DNA from: Micavibrio sp. UBA5703
GTDB taxonomy: Bacteria > Pseudomonadota > Alphaproteobacteria > Micavibrionales > Micavibrionaceae
NCBI GenBank assembly: GCA_002420015.1
Contig: DIHF01000005.1
Coordinates: 1-7,446 of the forward strand
Length of the DNA stretch: 7,446 nucleotides
Direction: 5' to 3'
In this document: positions 1 to 6,390 of the stretch, in pieces
Layout: each line of letters opens with the position of its first letter
Numbering within the stretch: position 1 is the first letter of the stretch
Made by a program: the position numbers and the translations under genes
The notes under the pieces: generated by a model
What the model saw: only the letters and a program-made list of their open reading frames with translations
Told to the model about the DNA's origin: nothing
Database searches by the model: none

Positions 1-1944
1 ATAGGGGGAGGTCAGAACAAGCAGCCCGCCGGGCCGAACGCGCCTTTTTATTAAATCCAGAAACTTGCGCGGATCGTAAAGTCGGTCGATAAGGTTGCCT
101 GCGAATATAAGGTCGTAATCCGTGTATTTTTCGGCAAGATTGCAGGCATCGCCCTGCATAAAGGCGATTTTGTCCTTTACAGCCTCATAACCGTCGAAAT
201 TTGCAAGCCGTATTTCCTTGTATGTCACGAGATCGCCTTCATCGCAGATCGTGTAGCGCTGCGTTCCCTTGCTTTGCAGGGCCGAAGGCATCTGGATAAG
301 CCGGGCCGAGAAATCAATCGCCTCAACATGCTCAAAAATTTTCGCAAGCTCGAATGACGACCGGCCCGTGGCGCAGCCCAGATCCAGCGCCCGCTCCGTT
401 TTCCTGCCCTTCAGATGCGGCAGGAGCGCCTGAATGCAGGCAACAGGGAAATTCGGCACACCGAAATACTCATCGCCATAGTGAAACTCGATATACTGCG
501 AGATCATCTCATCAGTCTCATAGACATTGACTTCCGGTTCCGGCAGAGGTTCGGCCTCGACATAGCGCAGCCCGGCATACTGGAAGAAATGGCGACGGAA
601 AGCGTAGCGCGAGTCCTTTATCGCGTAATTGCCAGTGGAAATCCAGCAGCCGCCTTTGAAGATATTGTGTTTACCGTCAAATGTCGGCGTCGAGAAATCA
701 TCGTAGGCGGGATGAACCTCAAACCCCTCGAAACCGTCTATGGGCGTTTCTGTCCATTGCCACGCGTTGCCGATGACATCGTAAAACCCGCCGGGAAATT
801 CGTGAGTGCTCACCGGGCAGGCCGACATCGACCCTTCGAGGTTGATATTGCCCGGAGCCTTGTCCCAATAAGGCTGGTCGGTGTCGATCATAGAGCGCAG
901 ACAATACCATTCCGCTTCGGTCGGCATGCGGATAGTTTTTCCAGTTTTTTCCGATTTCCACCGGCAAAAAGCCTGGGCTTCAAGATAATTGATGTGTACA
1001 GGCCAATTCCACGGCATATCGATGATTTTCAACATCGTGCGAAATTTCCATGTCCCGCCGTGTTGCTTGATCCAATAGACCGGATGCATGGCCTTGCGAA
1101 ACCTGACCCAGTTCCACCCCTCTTCGCTCCAATATTTTTCGGCCCTGTAACCTCCGTCCTCGACGAATTCAAGAAACTCCCCGTTGGACGTCAGATATTT
1201 CGAGGCTTTGAAAGGTTCAATGTTGAATTCCGCGCGGCCGTATTCGTTATCCCAGCCGTAAAGCGGATTGTCGCGGCTTTTGCCGAGGATGATCGTGCCG
1301 CCATCCACGGACAACAACTCGTTTTCCGGCGCTTCTCCCCTTTCGCCACATATATTGCCCCAGACCGGATGATCCCTGACAAGATCGAGCGGCAGCTCAC
1401 GAATCAGAACGGAGGTTGTTTCAAGGTGGATGCGTTCATGCTCGATCCCCATCATGATAATCCATAGCGGGCTGTCCCAGCCGATGGGCAGCGTGAAATC
1501 GCACTCGCGGATAAACCCGTCTACGAGCGTGCGGGTTTTGTCCCGGTAGAATTTGACTTGTTCCGGCGTTGGCCAGTCGTAATGGGCCTCGTTCAAATCA
1601 TCCCACGACATTTCATCGACGCCGATGGCCAGCATCGATTCAAGTTTTGGATCGATGCGCTCATTGATAAAGCCGGCGACATTGAGTTTGTTGATAAAGA
1701 AAACGGATGTATGGCCGTAATAGAAAATCAGCGGATGGCGCAGCGGGTTGGCGCGGGCATAGAATGCCTCATCGCCGTTCAGGCACTCAAAAATACTTTC
1801 ATAAAGAGAAAATGTGTTGTGGAAATAATCCAGTATTTCCCACCGTTTTTCTTCTATGCTACCTTCATCTAAAAGAATAGTCCTGCTCTTCAAAAAAGCA
1901 GATACATTTTTTCCAGTATCTTGATGCGATTGAACTTGGCTCAT
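1..1944 (-). CDS. ovoA: 5-histidylcysteine sulfoxide synthase / mercaptohistidine methyltransferase OvoA (partial, C-terminus beyond the left edge)
   Basis: My translation of the minus strand is open from ATG at 1944 to base 1 (648 codons, no stop). Domains in order: DinB-like N-terminal helical domain (about 25-185), FGE-sulfatase/C-type-lectin-like domain (about 210-470), and a SAM methyltransferase domain (from about 500). Iron ligands are visible as H78 (in YYGHTSVFF) and the HX3HXE motif H169-H173-E175. FGE hallmarks are MPTEAEW (340-346), GNAWQW (392-397) and FKGGCW (429-434). Methyltransferase motif I is LDLGCATGR (520-528), and PGGLLVLTSPY sits at the cut end. Known for the family: Fe(II)- and O2-dependent coupling of cysteine to C5 of histidine, giving 5-histidylcysteine sulfoxide; after a PLP lyase (OvoB, not in the window) cleaves it, the C-terminal domain N-methylates the thiolhistidine to ovothiol A. 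OvoA proteins run to roughly 700 residues, so perhaps 50-100 are missing. It is the second gene of a minus-strand operon. EgtB is less likely because a methyltransferase domain is fused here. Confidence 0.95.
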   Translation of the reverse strand, partial: MSQVQSHQDTGKNVSAFLKSRTILLDEGSIEEKRWEILDYFHNTFSLYESIFECLNGDEAFYARANPLRHPLIFYYGHTSVFFINKLNVAGFINERIDPKLESMLAIGVDEMSWDDLNEAHYDWPTPEQVKFYRDKTRTLVDGFIRECDFTLPIGWDSPLWIIMMGIEHERIHLETTSVLIRELPLDLVRDHPVWGNICGERGEAPENELLSVDGGTIILGKSRDNPLYGWDNEYGRAEFNIEPFKASKYLTSNGEFLEFVEDGGYRAEKYWSEEGWNWVRFRKAMHPVYWIKQHGGTWKFRTMLKIIDMPWNWPVHINYLEAQAFCRWKSEKTGKTIRMPTEAEWYCLRSMIDTDQPYWDKAPGNINLEGSMSACPVSTHEFPGGFYDVIGNAWQWTETPIDGFEGFEVHPAYDDFSTPTFDGKHNIFKGGCWISTGNYAIKDSRYAFRRHFFQYAGLRYVEAEPLPEPEVNVYETDEMISQYIEFHYGDEYFGVPNFPVACIQALLPHLKGRKTERALDLGCATGRSSFELAKIFEHVEAIDFSARLIQMPSALQSKGTQRYTICDEGDLVTYKEIRLANFDGYEAVKDKIAFMQGDACNLAEKYTDYDLIFAGNLIDRLYDPRKFLDLIKRRVRPGGLLVLTSPY

Positions 1945-1945
1945 A

Positions 1946-1957
1946 TCACTTTCTCTT
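1946..1957 (-). promoter_or_regulatory. ovoA ribosome binding region inside the end of the upstream gene
   Basis: The last codons of the upstream gene (AAG AGA AAG TGA) supply a purine-rich, weak Shine-Dalgarno-like stretch. The stop codon TGA is followed by a single T and then the ovoA ATG. The one-base gap suggests translational coupling by ribosomes finishing the upstream gene. Confidence 0.5.
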
Positions 1958-3364
1958 ATTTAAAGACCAGTCATAATCCATGAATCTCAAGCTGGCATTA
2001 GGATCAATTTCTTTATAATCCGCAAGCCATCCCCTAACGTCACCGTTCTTAAAATCATCATCGAACCAATCAAAAATTTTACTGACATAAACCGCATCAT
2101 CGGCACGGCGCAGTCCCTTACCCTCATTGGCCAGTGTGATCATGACCTGTTCATCCAGTTGCTGATCCAGTCTGTCAACCTTGTAGCTTTCCAGCCGCAG
2201 GTCCGGGCAGGATACGGAGGCGCAGTTAATAGCAAAATGAACGCGGGCATCGCCCATCGGACGCAGAATTTTATGTTCGATATAATCCAGTGTGTAATCC
2301 ATACCGGCTATCGGCCAGGCATGGCGTGTCCACGGGCTGGTGAACGTGCCGCCGAGATTCTTGATGCTTTTTCTTTCGCCCTCGCGCACGATCAGATCAA
2401 TGGTCAGGAAATTATAGGCGTTGATCCAGAACGCCGTTTGCTCTGCGCCCGTATAACCATTCGACTTTTCCGCCAGCAGCAGTTTCAGGGCTTCCCTGTG
2501 CCGGGGATCGGCGGCCCAGCCGTCGTAATCCACGCCGTTATAGGCGATACCGTCTTTTTCCGCAGGACGGACATGCGCTTGCAGCAAGCCGTCATAGATG
2601 TTTAAAAATCGGTCGTAATTCTCACCGGCCTGCGCGGATTGTGAAGTCGCCAGCATAATGGCCAGAAGCGCAGCAGCCACTTTTTTCCGGCCTTTGATTT
2701 GTTTGTAAATCGTGGGGATCAAAGCGAACAGGCCCAGAAACGTGAAAGCAATCAGCGTTTGCGGCGAGGCCAGATCACTCAAGGATTCAATCGTTCCCAA
2801 CTCCCGCCCGACATTGGCGTAAACGAACGTGCCGGGAATAATGCCGAAAAAGGTCGTCAGGACGTAAGGTAACAGGCGCACGTTAAAAAGCGCCGGAACG
2901 ATATTGACCAGAAAAAACGGGAACAGCGGGACAAGCCGCATGAACAGCATATAGGAAACGGCGTTCTTTTCCATGTTGGCGGCGACCTTGCTGTAAAGCG
3001 GCCCTGCCTTTGCGCGCAGTGTGTCGCCCACGGCGCTGCGGGCAATCAGGAACAGGATTGCCGCCCCGATGGTCGCGCCGGTGACAATCGCCGCCGTGCC
3101 CAGCCAGCGCCCGAACAGAAAACCGCCCAGCAATGTCAGCAGCGTAGCAATCGGCAAGGACAGCGCGACGGTAACGGCATAAAGCGCGGCGAACCCCGCT
3201 ACGCTCAACACAGGATGCGCGGCCACTATATCCAGCAACCGGCCGCGCTGCGCCTTGATGGACTCAAGATTAACCATATCCATAAGGCCGGAGGCCCAAG
3301 CCGCGCCGATCAGCAGGACAACCAGAATCAAAGGCAACCAGCGTTTTAAGACTTTTTTATTCAC
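1946..3364 (-). CDS. TVP38/TMEM64-family membrane protein fused to a DUF547 domain
   Basis: 472 residues from a GTG start, with GGA seven to nine bases upstream as a modest ribosome site. The N-terminal half (about 1-222) is a TVP38/TMEM64 (SNARE-associated, DedA-like) membrane domain. It has a first helix at 9-27, a GGFLFG stretch (80-85), the RLVPLFPFFLVN segment (143-154), and the family-like GIIPGTFVYANVG (174-186). Residues 223-246 look like a signal peptide with an AQA-G cleavage site. The C-terminal half (about 247-472) is DUF547, with FWINAYNFLTID (312-323) and HFAINCASVSCPDL (376-389) as signature segments. DUF547 is of unknown function; some TVP38/DedA proteins are implicated in membrane lipid or ion homeostasis. 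It is the first gene of the operon with ovoA, which suggests a role in the same stress response, but no function can be read from the sequence. If the membrane domain places residue 247 outside, DUF547 is periplasmic. Confidence 0.9.
   Translation of the reverse strand: MNKKVLKRWLPLILVVLLIGAAWASGLMDMVNLESIKAQRGRLLDIVAAHPVLSVAGFAALYAVTVALSLPIATLLTLLGGFLFGRWLGTAAIVTGATIGAAILFLIARSAVGDTLRAKAGPLYSKVAANMEKNAVSYMLFMRLVPLFPFFLVNIVPALFNVRLLPYVLTTFFGIIPGTFVYANVGRELGTIESLSDLASPQTLIAFTFLGLFALIPTIYKQIKGRKKVAAALLAIMLATSQSAQAGENYDRFLNIYDGLLQAHVRPAEKDGIAYNGVDYDGWAADPRHREALKLLLAEKSNGYTGAEQTAFWINAYNFLTIDLIVREGERKSIKNLGGTFTSPWTRHAWPIAGMDYTLDYIEHKILRPMGDARVHFAINCASVSCPDLRLESYKVDRLDQQLDEQVMITLANEGKGLRRADDAVYVSKIFDWFDDDFKNGDVRGWLADYKEIDPNASLRFMDYDWSLNKRK
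2627..2698 (-). other. Internal signal-peptide-like segment at the domain junction
   Basis: Residues 223-246 of the TVP38-DUF547 protein read as lysine/arginine-rich head (KGRKK), hydrophobic core (VAAALLAIMLA) and polar tail ending in SAQA before GENY. This is the layout of a Sec signal peptide in the middle of a protein. Codon 223 is ATC; a one-base change would make it ATG and give a complete secreted DUF547 protein. It could act today as the last transmembrane helix, as a cleavage site for signal peptidase, or both. Confidence 0.6.
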
Positions 3365-3449
3365 AGTATTTCCAATATGTTGCAGGATGCGTTTAGCATA
3401 CAGATATTCGGCATGAGTACGAAAAAGTTACAGAAACAAAGATATTAAC
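3365..3449. other. Divergent intergenic region between the ovothiol operon and the sigma factor gene
   Basis: This AT-rich 85-bp gap separates two GTG-started, divergently transcribed genes. Apart from the minus-strand element at 3407-3432, I see no convincing plus-strand promoter for the sigma gene. There is no GTAAC on the plus strand here, and the best sigma-70-like match (TTGCAG at 3380, GATATT at 3403) is poor. The ribosome site before the sigma gene is also weak (AAAGA around 3438-3442). Confidence 0.5.
3407..3432 (-). promoter_or_regulatory. Candidate ECF-sigma promoter for the TVP38-DUF547/ovoA operon
   Basis: On the minus strand, TGTAACTTTTT (3432-3422) carries a GTAACT -35-like element at 3431-3426, followed after 15 nt by CGAA (3410-3407) as a -10-like element. 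Transcription would start near 3400, about 35 nt before the GTG at 3364. The elements resemble the GTAAC / CGAA consensus I recall for Caulobacter SigF, and a SigF-like factor is encoded immediately next door. The same 11-mer recurs before pstS. The assignment to this sigma factor is inference. Confidence 0.6.
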
Positions 3450-4007
3450 GTGAGCGGAACCGAAGAAACGCAGTCCCTTGAAGAATTGATGCGCCTTGCC
3501 CAGCAGGGCGACAAAAAGGCGTATGCCGCGCTGTTCCGGGCCATCACCCCCCTGCTGAAAGCGTTTATTTCCCGGCGATTGGCGGCAGCAGACGTTGACG
3601 ACGTGGTGCAGGAAATTCTCATGTCCATCCACCGCGCTAGCCATACCTACGATACCGCCCGGCCTTTCAAGGTCTGGATGTTCACCATCGCCCGTTACCG
3701 CCTGAACGATCACCTGCGCAAACTCTATAAAAAAGGCGCTTTTCCTGAAATCGGCCTGGACGACCTGACTCATGAAATTTCCGCCGCCGATGTAACCGAA
3801 CAGCGGGATAGATACGAATACCTGAACAGGGCGTTAAGTTCCCTGCCGGACAAGCAGAAAAAGATCGTGACCCTGATGAAAATAGAAGGATATTCCGCCG
3901 AAGAAACGGCCCAGACCATGAAAATGAGCGTTTCCGCCGTCAAGGTCGCCGCGCACAGGGCTTATAAATCGCTGGCGTTGAAGGTGGAGCAGGAAGAAGA
4001 TCAATGA
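3450..4007 (+). CDS. sigF: ECF-family RNA polymerase sigma factor, SigF-like
   Basis: 185 residues from GTG, which directly precedes region 2; a stop in frame at 3414 prevents a much longer N-terminus. Region 2 spans about 24-92, with DVDDVVQEILMSIHR (48-62) and KVWMFTIARYRLNDHLRK (74-91), the core-binding and -10-recognition segments. Region 4 spans about 122-176, with LPDKQKKIVTLMKIEGYSAEE and the helix-turn-helix SVSAVKVAAHRAYKSL (160-175) for -35 recognition. The length and lack of region 3 are typical of ECF factors. It overlaps the NrsF-like gene by four bases (ATGA), the usual arrangement of a sigma factor with its anti-sigma factor. In Caulobacter the SigF/NrsF pair responds to chromate and cadmium. 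Assignment to the SigF type rests mainly on this partner and on the promoter-like elements nearby; the symbol is by analogy. Confidence 0.88.
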   Translation: MSGTEETQSLEELMRLAQQGDKKAYAALFRAITPLLKAFISRRLAAADVDDVVQEILMSIHRASHTYDTARPFKVWMFTIARYRLNDHLRKLYKKGAFPEIGLDDLTHEISAADVTEQRDRYEYLNRALSSLPDKQKKIVTLMKIEGYSAEETAQTMKMSVSAVKVAAHRAYKSLALKVEQEEDQ

Positions 4008-4648
4008 ACACGGATCAACTCATCGACAAGCTGGTGGCCGAAGGGGCGCAAAAACCCCTGCCGCATCCCATGAAGCAGGCTTTGTTCTGGCTGGCGGGGA
4101 CGCTTGTCTGGCTGGCGGTACTGTCGGGATATAACGGTTTCCGCGCCGATCTTGCCGGTAAACTGGCCGATCCTCTCTACATCACGGAGTTGGCCCTGCT
4201 GGCCGGCATGGCGTTTTCGGCGGCGCTGGCGGCGCTTTGCCTGTCGCGTCCCGACGGGCATCAGATGCCGTGGATCAAATATGTTCCCTTCGGTTTCATC
4301 GTGCCGTGGGCAGCGGCGGCCTTTGCCGGAGCCACGGGCGATATCAGCTTTATCAGTATTTGCCATTCGATGACTTTGGGGCAATTCGATTGCCCCTGGC
4401 ATATCCTGCTGTTCAGCGCGCCGCCCGGCATCGCCATGTTCCTGATCGTCAAAAAAGGCGCACCGATCCAGTGCTGCTGGGCGGGCAGCATGGCGACGTG
4501 GTCTGTGACCTCGTTCGGTTATCTGTGCATGCGGCTGATCGAACAGAACGACAATCCGCCCCATCTCATCGTCTGGCATGCCCTGCCGATTGTGTTGATG
4601 TGCATCATCGGAATGATGGCCGGAAAATATGCCCTGAGATGGCGATAA
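4004..4648 (+). CDS. nrsF: NrsF-like (DUF1109) membrane anti-sigma factor
   Basis: 214 residues, started by the ATG that overlaps the sigma gene's stop, with AGGAAGA (3991-3997) as the ribosome site. A short cytoplasmic N-terminus (1-26) would hold the sigma-binding part. Six hydrophobic helices follow at roughly 27-44, 56-80, 92-112, 131-149, 160-178 and 188-206, which is the DUF1109/NrsF topology. Cysteines lie at 80, 120, 130, 157, 158, 175 and 200. C130 (FDCPWH) and C175 (YLCMRL) sit where the two conserved cysteines of Caulobacter NrsF (about 131 and 181) would be expected. In that protein these cysteines are needed for release of SigF on metal stress. By analogy this protein holds the sigma factor at the inner membrane until an oxidant or thiophilic metal is sensed. 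Identity beyond family level is inferred from topology and neighbour rather than strong motifs. Confidence 0.82.
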   Translation: MNTDQLIDKLVAEGAQKPLPHPMKQALFWLAGTLVWLAVLSGYNGFRADLAGKLADPLYITELALLAGMAFSAALAALCLSRPDGHQMPWIKYVPFGFIVPWAAAAFAGATGDISFISICHSMTLGQFDCPWHILLFSAPPGIAMFLIVKKGAPIQCCWAGSMATWSVTSFGYLCMRLIEQNDNPPHLIVWHALPIVLMCIIGMMAGKYALRWR

Positions 4649-4651
4649 TTT

Positions 4652-4680
4652 TGTAACTTTTTATTTTCAGAGAACGAAAA
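4652..4680 (+). promoter_or_regulatory. Candidate ECF-sigma promoter for the pst operon
   Basis: TGTAACTTTTT (4652-4662) contains GTAACT (4653-4658), followed after 16 nt by CGAAAA (4675-4680). The 11-mer is identical to the one facing the ovothiol operon, and the distance from GTAAC to the start codon is 66 nt against 67 nt there. Transcription would begin around 4684-4688. Because the two elements match so closely, they are probably read by the same sigma factor, but this is inference. Confidence 0.5.
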
Positions 4681-4716
4681 CCTTCCCTGAAACAGCATAG
4701 CCGAACAAGGAAGGTT
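4679..4716 (+). repeat. Perfect 8-bp inverted repeat enclosing the pstS ribosome binding site
   Basis: AACCTTCC (4679-4686) and GGAAGGTT (4709-4716) are exact reverse complements separated by 22 nt. The right arm contains most of the Shine-Dalgarno sequence AAGGAAGG (4707-4714) of pstS, five bases from its ATG. In RNA the stem would hide the ribosome site; as DNA it could be an operator. There is no run of T after it, so it is not an intrinsic terminator. Confidence 0.55.
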
Positions 4717-4718
4717 CT

Positions 4719-5537
4719 ATGAAAATCAAGCTATTCCTGCTTATTACAGGGTTTTTAACGGTGTTTTCCGTTTCATCTGCCATCGCAGAGGGGAGCAAGC
4801 TGGTTTTGACGGGTTCCAGCACGGTCGCACCGCTTGCGCTTGAGATTGCCAAGCGTTTTGAAAAGGGAAACCCCGGTATTCGTGTTGATGTCCAAACGGG
4901 AGGATCGTCACGCGGGATTAACGATGCGCGCAAGGGACTTGCGGATATCGGCATGGTATCGCGCGCCTTAAAGCCGGAAGAAAGCGACCTTACACCTTAT
5001 ACAGTTGCAATGGATGGTATCGGCATAATTGTCCACAAGAGCAATCCTGTCCAGAAATTGAGCGATGAGCAGATCATAAGCATCTATACCGGAGCAGTGG
5101 AAAACTGGAAAGAGGTCGGGGGAACGGATTCGCCAATAACGGTGGTGAATAAAGCGGAAGGCCGTTCTACACTGGAGCTGTTCCTGCATCATTTTTCTCT
5201 GAAAAACAGCGATATCAAGGCCGATGTCGTGATCGGCGATAACCAGCAAGGCATCAAAACCGTCTCCGGCAATCCCGGCTCTATCGGCTATGTCTCGATT
5301 GGAACGGCGGAATATGAAGAGCGGCACGGAACGCCGATCAGGCTTTTGCCGATGGAGGGTGTTCCCGCGACGGTGGACAATGTCCGGGACGGGAAATTCC
5401 CCTTGTCTCGCCAGTTAAACCTTGTTGTAAAAGGCACTCCGTCGCCGCTGGCAAACGCATTTATAGATTTTGCCCAATCAAAGGACGTTCATGATCTTAT
5501 CGAAGCACAGTTTTTTGTCCCGCTTGAAAGCGAATAG
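4719..5537 (+). CDS. pstS: Phosphate ABC transporter, periplasmic phosphate-binding protein
   Basis: 272 residues with a Sec signal peptide (hydrophobic core 5-19, likely cleavage after AIA at 21-23). The mature protein shows PBP family features: TGSSTVAP (31-38), TGGSSRGI (60-67), ADIGMVSR (75-82), MDGIGIIVHKSNPV (98-111), IYTGAVENWKEVGG (122-135) and the ligand-loop-like EGRSTLELF (147-155), then GDNQQGIK and GNPGSIGYVSIG. Serine, threonine and arginine residues in these loops are the expected phosphate ligands. It captures phosphate in the periplasm and delivers it to PstCA. It is shorter than the enterobacterial type (about 345) and belongs to the compact PstS class. A strong Shine-Dalgarno (AAGGAAGG) precedes the ATG. 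It is the first gene of pstSCAB, and its 3' end overlaps pstC by 47 bases. Confidence 0.93.
   Translation: MKIKLFLLITGFLTVFSVSSAIAEGSKLVLTGSSTVAPLALEIAKRFEKGNPGIRVDVQTGGSSRGINDARKGLADIGMVSRALKPEESDLTPYTVAMDGIGIIVHKSNPVQKLSDEQIISIYTGAVENWKEVGGTDSPITVVNKAEGRSTLELFLHHFSLKNSDIKADVVIGDNQQGIKTVSGNPGSIGYVSIGTAEYEERHGTPIRLLPMEGVPATVDNVRDGKFPLSRQLNLVVKGTPSPLANAFIDFAQSKDVHDLIEAQFFVPLESE
5481..5485 (+). promoter_or_regulatory. Ribosome binding site that fixes the pstC start
   Basis: AAGGA lies five bases before the ATG at 5491, within the pstS coding sequence. It favours this ATG over the in-frame TTG at 5470, which has no such site. Confidence 0.75.
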
Positions 5538-6390
5538 ACATGGTACAGATGGAATTGTATCAGCTTTCCTGTCTGTTCTGGCGGGGTTGAGCGCACTGCT
5601 TCTTTTTCTGGTTGTCCTGTTTCTGGTCAGGGAGTCCTGGCCGGTGTTTTCGCGTGGTGGCTGGCACATGTTTTTGTCGGGGCAGGACTGGTATCCTCTC
5701 GAAGGAAAATTCGGCCTTGTGCCGATGGTTTTTGCTTCTCTGGCCATGATGACCGGATCGGTTATTTTGGCCGTGCCGTTTGGGCTGGCGGGCGCAATCT
5801 TCGTCCGTTTTTACGCGCCACCCGTCCTTGCCAGGGCTTACAAGATCGTCATGGCTTTGTTGGCAGGAATTCCTTCGGTTGTTTTTGGCCTTTGGGGGCT
5901 GACCATTCTTGTGCCGATGATTGCTCATATCCAACCACCTGGATCAAGCCTTCTTGCCGCGATTTTGATTTTGGCGCTGATGATTTTGCCCACTGTGGCG
6001 CTGACAAGCCTTGCGGCGCTCGATGCCATTCCCCGCAATATTCTTGACGGAGCGCAGGCTTTGGCAATGTCCCGCAAAGGACAAATACTCTTTGTCGCCA
6101 TTCCTGCCGCGCGCGCGGGCATTATTGGCGGTATTTTGCTGGCGATGGCGCGAGCGCTTGGTGAAACCATGGCTGTGCTGATGGTGGCCGGGAATGTCGT
6201 GCAGAACCCTGATAGCCTGTTTGCACCCGTCAGAGCCTTAACGGCTAATATTGCCTTGGAAATGGCCTATGCGACCGATCTTCACAGGGCGTCTTTGTTT
6301 GCGTCCGGATTGTTCTTAACAGGGGTGGTTTTCCTGCTTTCATGGCTGGCTTTTCAAGCCTCGGAAAGGGCGCGTTATAGGTCGTTGTAA
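5491..6390 (+). CDS. pstC: Phosphate ABC transporter permease PstC
   Basis: 299 residues from the ATG at 5491, chosen over a TTG 21 bases upstream because of the well-spaced AAGGA. Six membrane segments are visible, at about 26-47, 76-106, 117-145, 152-175, 206-235 and 268-290. The permease-ATPase coupling loop (EAA-like) runs about 178-211, with DGAQALAMSRKGQ and IPAARAGI. RALGETMAVLMVAGN (221-235) is a PstC signature. With PstA it forms the inner-membrane channel that receives phosphate from PstS, powered by PstB. It overlaps pstS by 47 bases, and its TAA shares one base with the pstA ATG (TAATG), so all four genes are likely translated from one message. Confidence 0.93.
   Translation: MILSKHSFLSRLKANRHGTDGIVSAFLSVLAGLSALLLFLVVLFLVRESWPVFSRGGWHMFLSGQDWYPLEGKFGLVPMVFASLAMMTGSVILAVPFGLAGAIFVRFYAPPVLARAYKIVMALLAGIPSVVFGLWGLTILVPMIAHIQPPGSSLLAAILILALMILPTVALTSLAALDAIPRNILDGAQALAMSRKGQILFVAIPAARAGIIGGILLAMARALGETMAVLMVAGNVVQNPDSLFAPVRALTANIALEMAYATDLHRASLFASGLFLTGVVFLLSWLAFQASERARYRSL

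Noticed and set aside
415..1467. Long plus-strand open frame of 350 codons
   Set aside because: It is antisense to ovoA, whose minus-strand frame carries all expected catalytic motifs; the plus-strand protein resembles nothing and has low-complexity character.
2159..2605. Plus-strand open frame of 148 codons
   Set aside because: Antisense to the DUF547 domain, whose signature segments are intact on the minus strand.
3380..3408. Possible sigma-70 promoter for the sigma factor gene (TTGCAG, 17 nt, GATATT)
   Set aside because: Only about 3/6 and 4/6 matches to the consensus; not enough to call.
3792..3818. GTAACC, 17 nt, CGAA inside the sigma factor gene (plus strand), resembling the two candidate promoters
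   Set aside because: It lies within well-conserved coding sequence, lacks the shared T-tract and has longer spacing. It shows that the short motif can occur by chance, which is why confidence in the two intergenic sites is kept moderate.
4001..4579. Minus-strand open frame of 192 codons
   Set aside because: Antisense to the NrsF-like gene, rich in Arg, Gln and His as expected from reading a membrane protein gene backwards.
4649..4718. Terminator after the NrsF-like gene or a PhoB box before pstS
   Set aside because: The inverted repeat there is not followed by a T run, and no pair of CTGTCAT-like direct repeats with the right spacing is present.
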